Assembly: GCA_000405345.1 (NCBI GenBank)
Contig: ASPC01000015.1
Location: forward strand, 1-29,219
From: Atribacteria bacterium SCGC AAA255-N14
GTDB taxonomy: Bacteria > Atribacterota > JS1 > SB-45 > 34-128
Length of the DNA stretch: 29,219 nt
Direction of reading: 5' to 3'
Positions 8,084-15,828 of this stretch are shown in pieces. The notes beneath the pieces were generated by a model. It was given only the letters and a program-made list of their open reading frames with translations. It made no database searches and had not been told where the DNA came from. The translations under genes and the position numbers were made by a program. The first letter of the stretch is position 1. Each line of letters starts with the position of its first letter.

Positions 8084-8158
8084 ACCTGTTTTCAAAATAA
8101 AATATTTTCCTTTTTGATGTGGGGTATTTAACACACCGCTTCTTATCATCTTTTTTCT

Positions 8159-8167
8159 ATTATAACA
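8159..8167 (-). promoter_or_regulatory. Extended -10 promoter element (TGTTATAAT)
   Basis: A perfect TATAAT preceded by TGT lies about 75 bp upstream of the chosen methyltransferase start. No good -35 box is visible at the standard distance, which is acceptable for an extended -10 promoter. Confidence 0.5.
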
Positions 8168-8173
8168 TGTCAT

Positions 8174-8338
8174 ACGAGTTATGATTTTAGCGTAGGGTCG
8201 GATTCATCCAAATCAAGTTATTCTAGTAATCTTTCTGCTGGCTCGATGAGTTGAGTCCCTACCATTACACATTACTTATTACTGTACTAACGCTATCCGC
8301 TATTTTCTTTACTCTAAACTATATACACTATATACCAA
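8174..8338. other. Intergenic stretch without a gene
   Basis: Between the DUF1015 gene and the methyltransferase I see no gene. The sequence holds words also seen in other gaps of this window (ATTACACATTAC, CTAACGCTATCCGC), consistent with the same degenerate repeat family. No clear terminator for the serine operon was found. Confidence 0.5.
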
Positions 8339-9583
8339 TTATAGTTTATGAATAAAAATCCCGCTGCGCAGTTTTGGTTCAAACCAGGTCGATTTGGGAG
8401 GCATTAGTCTTTTTGCATCAGCTACTTTTATCAGTTCTCCTATGGAAGTGGGATGTAGTGAAAAAGCTACTTTCATCCCTGCTTTTACTCTTTTCTCTAA
8501 CTCCTCCAAACCTCTAATTCCTCCTACAAATTCTATTCTCTGATCTGTTCGGGGGTCTTTAATTCCTAAAATGGGGGTAAGTAGATTATTTTGCAATATC
8601 GATACATCGAGACTATCTACTACATCATTTTCATCAAAAGTCCCCGGTTTAGCAGTTAGTTTATACCAGCAATTATTTAAATACATGCCAAAAGTATGTC
8701 CTGCTTCCGGTCGGTAGGGGCCTTCCCCGCCATATTTTTCAATACTATATTTTTCAGACATTTTCTGGATAAATTCTTCTTGTGAATTTCCTGCTAAATC
8801 GGCTACTACCCGATTATAGTCCATAATATATAGTTCGTCATGTGGAAAAAGGACAGACAGAAAGTAATTAAACTCTTCTTTCCCGGTATAATCTTTAAAC
8901 TCTCCTCTTCTCTTCAACCCTACTTTGGTCGCTGCTGCTGCCCGATGGTGACCATCGGCAATGTAAAAATAATCAATTTCTTCAAAAGATTCTACTAACT
9001 GCCGAATTGTTGATTTATCATCAATTACCCAGCAAGTGTGAGTAATTCCATCCTCTGAAGTAAAATCATATACCGGTTTTTCTTCTTTAGTCCACCTGCT
9101 TATAATTTGCTTTATCTCATCTTTTACTTTGTAAGTAAGAAAAACCGGACCGGTATTAGCACCAGTAAAATCAATATGATTCATGCGATCCTTTTCTTTA
9201 TCTTCCCGAGTATTCTCATGTTTCTTAATCTTTCCTTTGAGATAATCATCAATAGAAACACAGACCACTAATCCGGTTTGAGCCTTTCCTTTCATTATCT
9301 GTCTATAGATATAAATCTTCTCCTGCTCATCCTGTAGATACACCCTTTCCATAATCAACTTATTAAGATTTTCGCTGGCTTTTTCGTACACCTTTTGGTC
9401 ATAATGGTCTACGGAAGAATCTAAATCTATCTCTGCTTTATTAACGTGAAGAAAAGAATGAGGATTATCTTTTACTAATTGACGGGCTTCTTCGCTATTT
9501 AGAACATCATAGGGCGGTGATGCTACTTTGGTCACTAACTTTGGTTCGGGCCTGAAAGCTTTAAATGGTTTGATTATTGGCAT
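8339..9583 (-). CDS. DUF1015 family protein in a serine biosynthesis block
   Basis: A 414-aa soluble protein of the DUF1015 (COG4198-type) family, whose biochemical role I cannot state with certainty. The N-terminus (KPFKAFRPEPKLVTKVASPPYDVLN) is diagnostic. Residues 121-133 (KHENTREDKEKDR) and the DGHHRAAA motif at 210-217 are the most conserved-looking parts; the latter resembles ParB-fold proteins, a fold also used by the free-serine kinases SerK and SbnI. It is last in an operon with an aminotransferase and serA (18-bp gap to serA). No serB is visible, so a role in phosphoserine/serine interconversion is a reasonable inference. The ATG has AAGGAAG upstream. No signal peptide or membrane segment is seen. 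Confidence 0.88.
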   Translation of the reverse strand: MPIIKPFKAFRPEPKLVTKVASPPYDVLNSEEARQLVKDNPHSFLHVNKAEIDLDSSVDHYDQKVYEKASENLNKLIMERVYLQDEQEKIYIYRQIMKGKAQTGLVVCVSIDDYLKGKIKKHENTREDKEKDRMNHIDFTGANTGPVFLTYKVKDEIKQIISRWTKEEKPVYDFTSEDGITHTCWVIDDKSTIRQLVESFEEIDYFYIADGHHRAAAATKVGLKRRGEFKDYTGKEEFNYFLSVLFPHDELYIMDYNRVVADLAGNSQEEFIQKMSEKYSIEKYGGEGPYRPEAGHTFGMYLNNCWYKLTAKPGTFDENDVVDSLDVSILQNNLLTPILGIKDPRTDQRIEFVGGIRGLEELEKRVKAGMKVAFSLHPTSIGELIKVADAKRLMPPKSTWFEPKLRSGIFIHKL

Positions 9584-9601
9584 TTTTTTCTTCCTTTTTA
9601 T

Positions 9602-10510
9602 TTAAAAATTTTCTTTGATAATGGAAATAATCTCGGCTCCAATTCTCTTTTGAGCTTCCTTGGTAGATGCTCCGATATGGGGAGTGACTGAAATTTTTTC
9701 ATGTCTTATCAGCTCTAAATTCTGGGGAGGTTCTTCGGGAAATACATCAATCCCCGCTCCGGCAATCTTCCCGGAATTTAAGGCCTCCAGTAAAGCTGTC
9801 TCATCTACTACGCTGCCTCGTGCACAATTAATAAGAAACGCTCCATCTTTCATTTTAGTAAATTCTGCTTTACTAATCACGGGAGATTTATCTTTATTTC
9901 CCGGTACATGCAAGGAAATAAAATCCGAATAAGCCAGAAGTTCATCCAGGGAAACAAAAGAATATTCGGGACAATCTTTGGCTGGTCCCAAGATATCATT
10001 ATAGATAACCTTCATCTCTAACGCCTTCGCCTTTTTAGCTAATTCTCTTCCGATTCTACCAAATCCTATAAGCCCTAAAGTTTTACCGGAAAGCTCTATC
10101 CCTTTATACTGTTTTTTATTCCATTTACCTTCTCTCACAGTAACATTGGCAATTCCAATAAACCGAGCCAGGCAAAACATGTGCCCCAAAGTCAATTCTG
10201 CCACAGCTGAACTGCTTGCCTTGGGAGTATTTCTTACTTTTATCCCTTTCGATTCAGCATAAGTTACATCTATATTATCCACTCCAACTCCACCTCGAAT
10301 AATCAGCTTTAAATTTCCGGTTTGTAGGGCAGAATCGATGATCTCTTTTCTTACTTTGGTAGCAGAACGCACTATTATTACATTAAAATTCTTCACCTGT
10401 TCTTTTAACTCTTGGGGTTCAAAGAACTGTTCTATTGCTTCATGTCCCAAACCCTTTAGGGTTTGAATAGCACCTTTATCCATTCCATCAGTTACTAATA
10501 TTTTTAACAT
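9602..10510 (-). CDS. serA: D-3-phosphoglycerate dehydrogenase, short form
   Basis: Oxidises 3-phosphoglycerate to 3-phosphohydroxypyruvate, the first step of serine synthesis. The 302 aa cover only the catalytic and NAD-binding domains; the C-terminal ACT/ASB regulatory domains are absent, so serine feedback through ACT is not expected. The Rossmann motif GFGRIG is at 149-154 with Asp172 at the end of the second strand, indicating NAD preference. The family signature NCARGSVVDETAL and the catalytic His in TPHIGAST are visible. I chose the ATG at 10510 because GGAG is 8 nt away; the ATG at 10516 would sit only 2 nt after it. Twelve bases separate it from the aminotransferase stop. Confidence 0.92.
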   Translation of the reverse strand: MLKILVTDGMDKGAIQTLKGLGHEAIEQFFEPQELKEQVKNFNVIIVRSATKVRKEIIDSALQTGNLKLIIRGGVGVDNIDVTYAESKGIKVRNTPKASSSAVAELTLGHMFCLARFIGIANVTVREGKWNKKQYKGIELSGKTLGLIGFGRIGRELAKKAKALEMKVIYNDILGPAKDCPEYSFVSLDELLAYSDFISLHVPGNKDKSPVISKAEFTKMKDGAFLINCARGSVVDETALLEALNSGKIAGAGIDVFPEEPPQNLELIRHEKISVTPHIGASTKEAQKRIGAEIISIIKENF

Positions 10511-10522
10511 CTTCATCTCTCC

Positions 10523-11593
10523 TTATAATCCTAAAATCTCATCAATATTAGAAAGAAGCTCTTTAATATCGGTAAGGGTAAGTTCGGCCATGTGGGCTAT
10601 TCTAAAGGTCTTCTCTTTTAGTTTTCCATAACCATTAGAAATCATAAAACCTCTCTCGCCTAAAGCTTTATTTAAATCACCTACACTAATTTCTCTGCTA
10701 TTCTTTACACAGGTTACGGTATTAGAGGCAAATTCTTCCTGAGCAAAGAGAGCAAATTTATCTTTTGCCCATGCCCTGACATAATCAGCCATCCGGGTAT
10801 GGCGGTCAAAACGATTATCCAGTCCTTCTTCTAATATCTTATCTAATTGATAATCCAAGGCAACCATATGAGACAGAGAAGGCGTAGAAGGATATTGATA
10901 ATCTTTCTTTTGGATACAATTATATATCTGTAAAAGATCAAAGTAAGTTCCTCTAAATTTAACTTGTTTAGCAGCCTCTAAGGCTTTTTCCGATATGGAA
11001 CAGAGAGATAAGCCGGGAGGTAAACCCAAACACTTCTGGCTTGAGGTTATACAGATATCGATTCCCCACTTATCCACTTCTATCTTAGCTCCGCCTAAGG
11101 AACTTACCGCATCTACGCAGAATATTACTTCTGGATATTTTTTCATCACCTCAGCAATCTCTCCTACTGGATTCATTATACCGGTTGAGGTTTCATTATG
11201 GGTTACAGTGATAAGGTCATATTTACCGGTAGCTAAGACTTGGTCTATTTGTTCCGGAAGATTAGGATTACCCCATTCAACTTCAAATTTATCTGCAGGC
11301 ACATTATTGTCTTCTGCCATAGCAAACCATCGATTGCCAAAATTACCACAGGAAAATACTGCGGCTCTTTTTTGAGTACAGGAACGAACAGCTCCCTCCA
11401 TCAGGCCACTGCCGGAAGAGGTGGAAAGTAAGATTTCTGTGTCAGTATACATTAATTTTCGCAATCTATCGCTAATACCTCTCTGCAGGTTGGAAGCCTC
11501 TTTGGTCCGGTGACCAATCATGGGAGTAGCCATCTTTTGCAGAACATCTTCGGTAACATGAGTAGGACCGGGAATAAATAATTTTTTATACAT
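10523..11593 (-). CDS. Class-V aminotransferase, probable phosphoserine/serine-pyruvate type
   Basis: A 356-aa PLP enzyme of the serine-glyoxylate/alanine-glyoxylate branch of class V. The PLP lysine is Lys187 (TSSQKCLGLPPG) and the cofactor-pyridine Asp is 161 (CVDAVSSLGG). The N-terminal FIPGPTHV and MIGHRTKE motifs are typical. Position at the head of an operon with serA suggests it transaminates 3-phosphohydroxypyruvate to phosphoserine (a SerC role, as proposed for thermophile homologues). Serine-pyruvate or alanine-glyoxylate exchange cannot be excluded from sequence. A strong AAGGAG lies 8 nt before the ATG. The long leader with its own terminator-like hairpin suggests transcriptional attenuation. 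Confidence 0.88.
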   Translation of the reverse strand: MYKKLFIPGPTHVTEDVLQKMATPMIGHRTKEASNLQRGISDRLRKLMYTDTEILLSTSSGSGLMEGAVRSCTQKRAAVFSCGNFGNRWFAMAEDNNVPADKFEVEWGNPNLPEQIDQVLATGKYDLITVTHNETSTGIMNPVGEIAEVMKKYPEVIFCVDAVSSLGGAKIEVDKWGIDICITSSQKCLGLPPGLSLCSISEKALEAAKQVKFRGTYFDLLQIYNCIQKKDYQYPSTPSLSHMVALDYQLDKILEEGLDNRFDRHTRMADYVRAWAKDKFALFAQEEFASNTVTCVKNSREISVGDLNKALGERGFMISNGYGKLKEKTFRIAHMAELTLTDIKELLSNIDEILGL

Positions 11594-11639
11594 CTTTCTT
11601 CTCCTTATTTTAATTTATTTTTAATAAATTTTAAAATAT

Positions 11640-11691
11640 AAAAAAATCCCTTGCTAACATCGTTCACTATTATTGCCAATACTAGCTGGGA
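11640..11691 (-). terminator. Attenuator-like terminator in the serine-operon leader
   Basis: On the minus strand TCCC-A-GCTA pairs with TAGC-AA-GGGA (arms 11691-11683 and 11656-11647) and is followed by seven T. It lies about 45 bp before the aminotransferase start and downstream of the predicted promoter, so it would stop transcription before the genes unless opened. Confidence 0.6.
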
Positions 11692-11790
11692 CTGATAATC
11701 TTTTTTCGATACTGCTCTCTACCCAATTCAATTAAACTCCCCTTTATCGAATGACTTTTTTATTGTACTATATTTTATTTGTATTAATAA
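11692..11790 (-). promoter_or_regulatory. Untranslated leader of the serine operon, unknown RNA element
   Basis: About 100 nt lie between the predicted transcription start (near 11790) and the attenuator hairpin. No T-box consensus and no riboswitch motif that I know is present. A GGGTAGAGAGCAG segment and a downstream TCAGTCCC could pair as GGG/CCC, which would compete with the terminator arm. This may be an undescribed regulator, or a protein-binding leader. Confidence 0.4.
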
Positions 11791-11797
11791 CTTACTT

Positions 11798-11826
11798 AAT
11801 TTAACAAATAATAACTATTTCGTCAA
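11798..11826 (-). promoter_or_regulatory. Sigma-70-type promoter of the serine operon
   Basis: TTGACG (11826-11821), a 17-bp spacer and TAAATT (11803-11798) on the minus strand. It places transcription start about 195 nt ahead of the aminotransferase ATG. Confidence 0.65.
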
Positions 11827-11884
11827 GTGATTTTTTGCACAAAGTATATTTTTAAAATCCTTTTTATTTGCTTTGGGTCATTGT

Positions 11885-12187
11885 CTATTTCTTTTTCCCA
11901 AACAATCTTTCTATAACTAATTTATAACCATCGGCCCCATAATTTAAACACTTTTTTACTCTGCTAATAGTAGCTGAACTTGCTCCCGTTTTATGGGCAA
12001 TCTCTTCATAGGTAGAGCCCTCATTTAACATTCGGGCTACTTCAAGCCTCTGGCTAAATTCCTTAATTTCATTGATGGTAGCTAAATCTTCAAAAAAACT
12101 ATAACACTCCTTTTTGTTTTTTAGGAACAATATTGCCTTAAATAATTGATCAGTTAATCCGTCTCTCCAACGAGGATAATCTTCCAT
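11885..12187 (-). CDS. yerC: YerC/YecD-type TrpR-family regulator, probable HisR
   Basis: A 100-aa DNA-binding protein of the TrpR superfamily (YerC/YecD branch). The all-helical repressor fold is suggested throughout, and a helix-turn-helix is visible at about 58-81 (STYEEIAHKTGASSATISRVKK). The characteristic DLATINEIKEFSQRLEVARML segment precedes it. It is the last gene of the his operon, 9 bp after hisIE. In comparative-genomic work on Firmicutes this family has been proposed as the histidine regulator HisR; the location supports that here. A candidate operator is the palindrome at 20350-20369 beside the his promoter. Effector unknown; histidine would be the natural guess. Confidence 0.88.
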   Translation of the reverse strand: MEDYPRWRDGLTDQLFKAILFLKNKKECYSFFEDLATINEIKEFSQRLEVARMLNEGSTYEEIAHKTGASSATISRVKKCLNYGADGYKLVIERLFGKKK

Positions 12188-12196
12188 TTTATCACC

Positions 12197-12928
12197 TCAT
12201 TTTCTTCTTCTTTTTAATTCCTCAAATATTTCTTGAGGAGAAATATTGAAATTACCTAAAGCCACTAAAGTATGAAAACATAGATCAGCCACTTCAAATA
12301 TAATTGCACTTTTTTCTTTGTCTTTAAGGGAAATAATAACCTCTGCTGCCTCTTCCCCTATCTTCTTGGGAAGTAAATCTTCGGGGTTCGCAAGTAATTT
12401 GCAAACATAAGAATCCTTTTGGTAGTTTAATTTTCTATCTTGAATTACCTGATATAACTCATTAATAATCTCACTGTCTGTTTCTGATGTTTCACTCCTA
12501 GCCTCCTTTTGAGGAGATTTTTGCTCCTCTGCCTGTTCTTTTTGTAGAGAGGAAGGAGATTCAAGTTTAATTTCTTCTATTTTATCACCTTTAATCTCTT
12601 TAAAAAAGCAGGAATAGTTTCCGGTATGACAGGCAAACCCTTTCTGCTCTACCAAAACTAACAAGGTATCATTATCACAATCCAAAATAATTTTTTTTAC
12701 CAACTGAGTATTTCCGGAAGTACTCCCTTTAAACCATAATTCTCTTCTACTTCTGCTGTAAAAACAGGTTCTCCCTTCTTCTAAAGTTTTTTTCAAAGAT
12801 TCCTTATTCATATAAGCTAACATCAAAACCTGATTGGTTTTCTCGTCCTGAATAATGACCGGGATTAACTCTTCTTTATTAAACTTTATTTGACCTAAAA
12901 TTTCACTTTTATTTATTATTTTTTTCAC
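12197..12928 (-). CDS. hisIE: Bifunctional phosphoribosyl-AMP cyclohydrolase / phosphoribosyl-ATP pyrophosphatase
   Basis: Catalyses steps 2 and 3 of histidine synthesis. The HisI domain (about 10-112) shows [17 protein letters not shown], metal-binding DCDND at 83-87, and cysteines 84, 100 and 107 for zinc. The HisE domain (about 153-243) has the pyrophosphatase GEEAAEVI at 191-198. Between them lies a roughly 40-residue Glu/Lys/Ser-rich linker, longer than I would expect in this fusion and probably disordered. The ATG lies inside hisF (20-bp overlap), indicating translational coupling. Confidence 0.95.
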   Translation of the reverse strand: MKKIINKSEILGQIKFNKEELIPVIIQDEKTNQVLMLAYMNKESLKKTLEEGRTCFYSRSRRELWFKGSTSGNTQLVKKIILDCDNDTLLVLVEQKGFACHTGNYSCFFKEIKGDKIEEIKLESPSSLQKEQAEEQKSPQKEARSETSETDSEIINELYQVIQDRKLNYQKDSYVCKLLANPEDLLPKKIGEEAAEVIISLKDKEKSAIIFEVADLCFHTLVALGNFNISPQEIFEELKRRRK

Positions 12929-13700
12929 TTTTTACTTTCTCCTTCGCCAGTCTTATTTCTACTCCCCTTTTTCCTAAAAACTCTTTAACTTTTGGTATAG
13001 AATATTCTTTTTTATGAAATATAGAAGCAGCTAAAGCGGCATCTGCCTTCCCCTCAACCAATACTTCATATAAATGTTCTGGTTTCCCTGCACCACCAGA
13101 AGCAATAACGGGGATATTAATATTTTCTGAAACTATTTTGGTTAGTTTTATATCATATCCCTCTTTGGTTCCATCTTTATCCATACTGGTAAGTAGTATC
13201 TCCCCTGCTCCTAATCTTTCCACTTTTTTAGCCCAATCTAATATCCTTAAACCGGTCCTGGTTCTTCCTCCATTAATCACAACTTCCCAATCAGAATCTA
13301 TATTCACAGCATCAATAGCCACTACAATAGTAGAACTGCCAAATTTTAAAGAAGCCTCCTGAATCAGGAGAGGATTTAAAACGGCTGCCGTATTGATGGA
13401 AACTTTATCTGCACCCGCCCTTAATAAATAGTATATATTTTCCAGGTTACTAATCCCTCCCCCTACAGTAAAGGGGATAAAGACTTTTTCCGCTGTCTTT
13501 TCTACTAATTCAATTATGATATTCCTCTTTTCCCAGGAAGCAGTAATGTCCAAAAAAACCAGTTCATCTGCCTCTTCTTTTTCATAAAATGAAGCTAATT
13601 CAATTGGATCCCCCGCATCTATTAAATTAACGAATTTAATTCCCTTTACCACTCGACCTTCCTTTATATCTAGGCAGGGTATAATTCTCTTGGTAAGCAT
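12909..13700 (-). CDS. hisF: Imidazole glycerol phosphate synthase, cyclase subunit
   Basis: TIM-barrel partner of HisH; uses ammonia from HisH to turn PRFAR into imidazole glycerol phosphate and AICAR. The two catalytic aspartates are Asp11 ([13 protein letters not shown]) and Asp130 (VVAIDAVN), and Lys19 is present. Phosphate-binding FTVGGGIS (78-84) and IASGGAG are visible. The 263 aa include a short Lys-rich tail beyond the usual end, which overlaps hisIE. The GGRTRTG region replaces the common GGRKPTG. The 142-bp gap to hisA, filled with repeat-like sequence, is the largest inside this stretch, but orientation and content still argue for one operon. Confidence 0.95.
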   Translation of the reverse strand: MLTKRIIPCLDIKEGRVVKGIKFVNLIDAGDPIELASFYEKEEADELVFLDITASWEKRNIIIELVEKTAEKVFIPFTVGGGISNLENIYYLLRAGADKVSINTAAVLNPLLIQEASLKFGSSTIVVAIDAVNIDSDWEVVINGGRTRTGLRILDWAKKVERLGAGEILLTSMDKDGTKEGYDIKLTKIVSENINIPVIASGGAGKPEHLYEVLVEGKADAALAASIFHKKEYSIPKVKEFLGKRGVEIRLAKEKVKSEKNNK

Positions 13701-13723
13701 TTCTATTCCTCTTTCATCTTTAG

Positions 13724-13760
13724 TTAGTTGGTTAGTTGGTTACCTGGTTAGCTAGTTAAA
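13724..13760. repeat. Degenerate TTAGTTGGTTA-type repeat in the hisA-hisF gap
   Basis: A run of GTTAGTTGGTTA words ending in CTGGTTAGCTAGTTAAAA matches the repeat after leuA (5681-5702) with few differences. The rest of the gap (13760-13842) has no gene; its CTAACGACTAA end is also found near 5930. Confidence 0.6.
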
Positions 13761-13842
13761 ATTCAGGTTACGAGTTGCAAGTTTAAAATGCCTTTACAGT
13801 AAACTGAAAACTATAAATCCGTTTTATACTAACAACTATTCA

Positions 13843-14571
13843 CTATTCGCTAACGACTAATTTAAGTGCGTCTTCTAATAAAATAGTTCCTTTATATAAA
13901 GCCTTACCTAAAATAACTCCCTCCAATCCCTTAGTTTCAAATCCTATTAATTTTTTAATATCATCCAAGGAAGCGATTCCTCCAGAACAAATAAGTGGAA
14001 TATTAACCTTTTTTACTATCTTTTTTATATTCGTTATATTAGGTCCCTTAAGAGTCCCATCTCTCTTAATGTCGGTATAAATTATTCGCCTAGCGCCTAA
14101 TCTCTCCATCTCTTTAGCAAAATCCAGGGCATCAACAGAAAGAACATTCTGCCATCCCTCTATGGCTACATATCCATCTCGGGCATCAATACCTGCTATT
14201 ATCTTTTCTAAAAAATCCTCAAATAATTTCTTGGCCAAGGCTTTATCTTTCCAAAGAACCGTACCTAAAATTACCCGGCTTGCCCCAAGATTTATCAAGT
14301 TTTTTACTTCTTGATAGCTCCTAATCCCTCCTCCAATCTGAACCGAAATACCAATTTTCTTAATAATCTGCTCCACCAAAGAAATATTTGTTAACTTACC
14401 AAAACGGGCACCATCTAAATCTACTATATGAAGCATTTCCGCCCCTTTATCGGCCCACTTTGCTGCCACATTTATTGGATCATCTGAAAATATCTCCACA
14501 TCTTCAAACTTGCCCCCTGTAAGGCGAACACATCTACCTTCTTTAATATCTATAGCAGGAATAATTAACAT
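13843..14571 (-). CDS. hisA: ProFAR isomerase
   Basis: Isomerises ProFAR to PRFAR, step 4 of histidine synthesis. The 242-aa TIM barrel is homologous to HisF. Catalytic Asp8 (IPAIDIKEG) and Asp129 (AGIDARDG) are present, with phosphate-binding QIGGGIRS (78-85) and CSGGIAS. The ATG follows the hisH stop with no spacer, so translation is probably coupled; only a weak ribosome site is visible. Confidence 0.95.
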   Translation of the reverse strand: MLIIPAIDIKEGRCVRLTGGKFEDVEIFSDDPINVAAKWADKGAEMLHIVDLDGARFGKLTNISLVEQIIKKIGISVQIGGGIRSYQEVKNLINLGASRVILGTVLWKDKALAKKLFEDFLEKIIAGIDARDGYVAIEGWQNVLSVDALDFAKEMERLGARRIIYTDIKRDGTLKGPNITNIKKIVKKVNIPLICSGGIASLDDIKKLIGFETKGLEGVILGKALYKGTILLEDALKLVVSE

Positions 14572-15189
14572 TTAACTTAACTCTCCAAAATTTTTTAAAA
14601 TTTTTAACCCCAAAACACTACTCTTTTCAGGATGAAATTGAACCCCGAATAAATTGCCTTTCCAAATAGATGAGGGGAAAGTTAAACCATAATCAGTGGT
14701 AGAATATATTATTTTCTGATTATCTACTTCACAATAGTAAGAATGAACAAAATAAAAGTAAGATTCATCTAAAACACCCTCAAATATAGGATTTATATTA
14801 CGATTAGAATTATGAATAAATTTTATTTTATTCCACCCTAAATGAGGGCATTTTACCGAACGGGGAAATCTCTTAACTCTGCCCGGTATAATATTTAATC
14901 CCCTAAAAAGACCACCTTCTTCACTAAAAGTAAACAATAATTGCATCCCCAGACAGATACCCAGGAAGGGCTTACCTACCTCTATAGCTTTAATTAATTC
15001 CTTATCTATTTTTTTAGCTCTTAAGAATTTAATGGCATCTCTAAAAGCTCCTACTCCGGGGAGTACCAAGGCACTGGCCTTTTTAATCTGGTTTAGGTCA
15101 TCAGTTATCACCATTTTATATCCGACTTTAGTAAAAGCATTTTGCACACTCTTTAAATTTCCCATCCCGTAATCTATTATCACTATCAT
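14572..15189 (-). CDS. hisH: Imidazole glycerol phosphate synthase, glutamine amidotransferase subunit
   Basis: Class-I glutaminase that supplies ammonia to HisF. The nucleophile is Cys79 (GICLGMQLLF), with His186 and Glu188 in FHPEKS completing the triad. DYGMGNLKSVQ is at 6-16. The 205 aa are normal for HisH. It lies between hisB (21-bp gap) and hisA (directly adjoining). Confidence 0.95.
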   Translation of the reverse strand: MIVIIDYGMGNLKSVQNAFTKVGYKMVITDDLNQIKKASALVLPGVGAFRDAIKFLRAKKIDKELIKAIEVGKPFLGICLGMQLLFTFSEEGGLFRGLNIIPGRVKRFPRSVKCPHLGWNKIKFIHNSNRNINPIFEGVLDESYFYFVHSYYCEVDNQKIIYSTTDYGLTFPSSIWKGNLFGVQFHPEKSSVLGLKILKNFGELS

Positions 15190-15210
15190 TCCCTTTATTC
15201 TCCCAATCCT

Positions 15211-15828
15211 CTAATCAATAATCCCTTTAGTGGAAGGAATATCATCTAATCGATTATCTTCCCTGGTTGCCTCATCTAAGACTCGTCCAAAAGCCTTGAA
15301 TATAGCCTCAATGATATGATGAGAATTTTTTCCATAGATCAAATTTATATGTAAGGTCATCCCGGCATGATAAGATAGGGCTCTAAAAAATTCCTCCACC
15401 AAATTAACTTCAAAAGAACCTACTCTTTCCTGTTTAAATTGGACTTTATAAATTAATTGTCCTCTCCCGCTTAAATCTAAAGCTACCTGAACCAATGACT
15501 CATCCATGGGTAAAATAGTGGATCCATATCTTCTTATCCCTTTCTTATCTTGTAGGGCATTCTTAATGGCCTCCCCCAGACAGATTCCTATGTCCTCTAC
15601 AGTATGATGATAATCCACTTTAAGGTCCCCCCGAGCTTTCACTTCCAGGTCAAAAAAACCATGCTGGGAAAATAGGGAAAGCATATGATTTAAAAAATAA
15701 ATTTCTGTTTGTAAATTGTTTATCCCCTTACCATTTAAATCCACCTTCACTTCTATTTCAGTCTCCAAACTTTTTCTTTTATATTCACCTTTTATTTCCT
15801 TCAAGGTTATCGACACCTGCCTTTCCAC
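15211..15828 (-). CDS. hisB: Imidazoleglycerol-phosphate dehydratase (monofunctional)
   Basis: Dehydrates imidazole glycerol phosphate to imidazole acetol phosphate. The 205 aa carry only the dehydratase; no phosphatase domain is fused. Manganese-binding histidines are in FLNHML (45-50), YHHTVED (73-79) and NSHHIIEA (168-175). The LVEEFFRAL segment (143-151) and the overall sequence resemble the Bacillus type. The start is taken as the GTG at 15828, which overlaps the upstream TAG stop by one base; a start a few codons later is possible because the first 15-20 residues extend beyond the usual N-terminus. Confidence 0.93.
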   Translation of the reverse strand: MERQVSITLKEIKGEYKRKSLETEIEVKVDLNGKGINNLQTEIYFLNHMLSLFSQHGFFDLEVKARGDLKVDYHHTVEDIGICLGEAIKNALQDKKGIRRYGSTILPMDESLVQVALDLSGRGQLIYKVQFKQERVGSFEVNLVEEFFRALSYHAGMTLHINLIYGKNSHHIIEAIFKAFGRVLDEATREDNRLDDIPSTKGIID

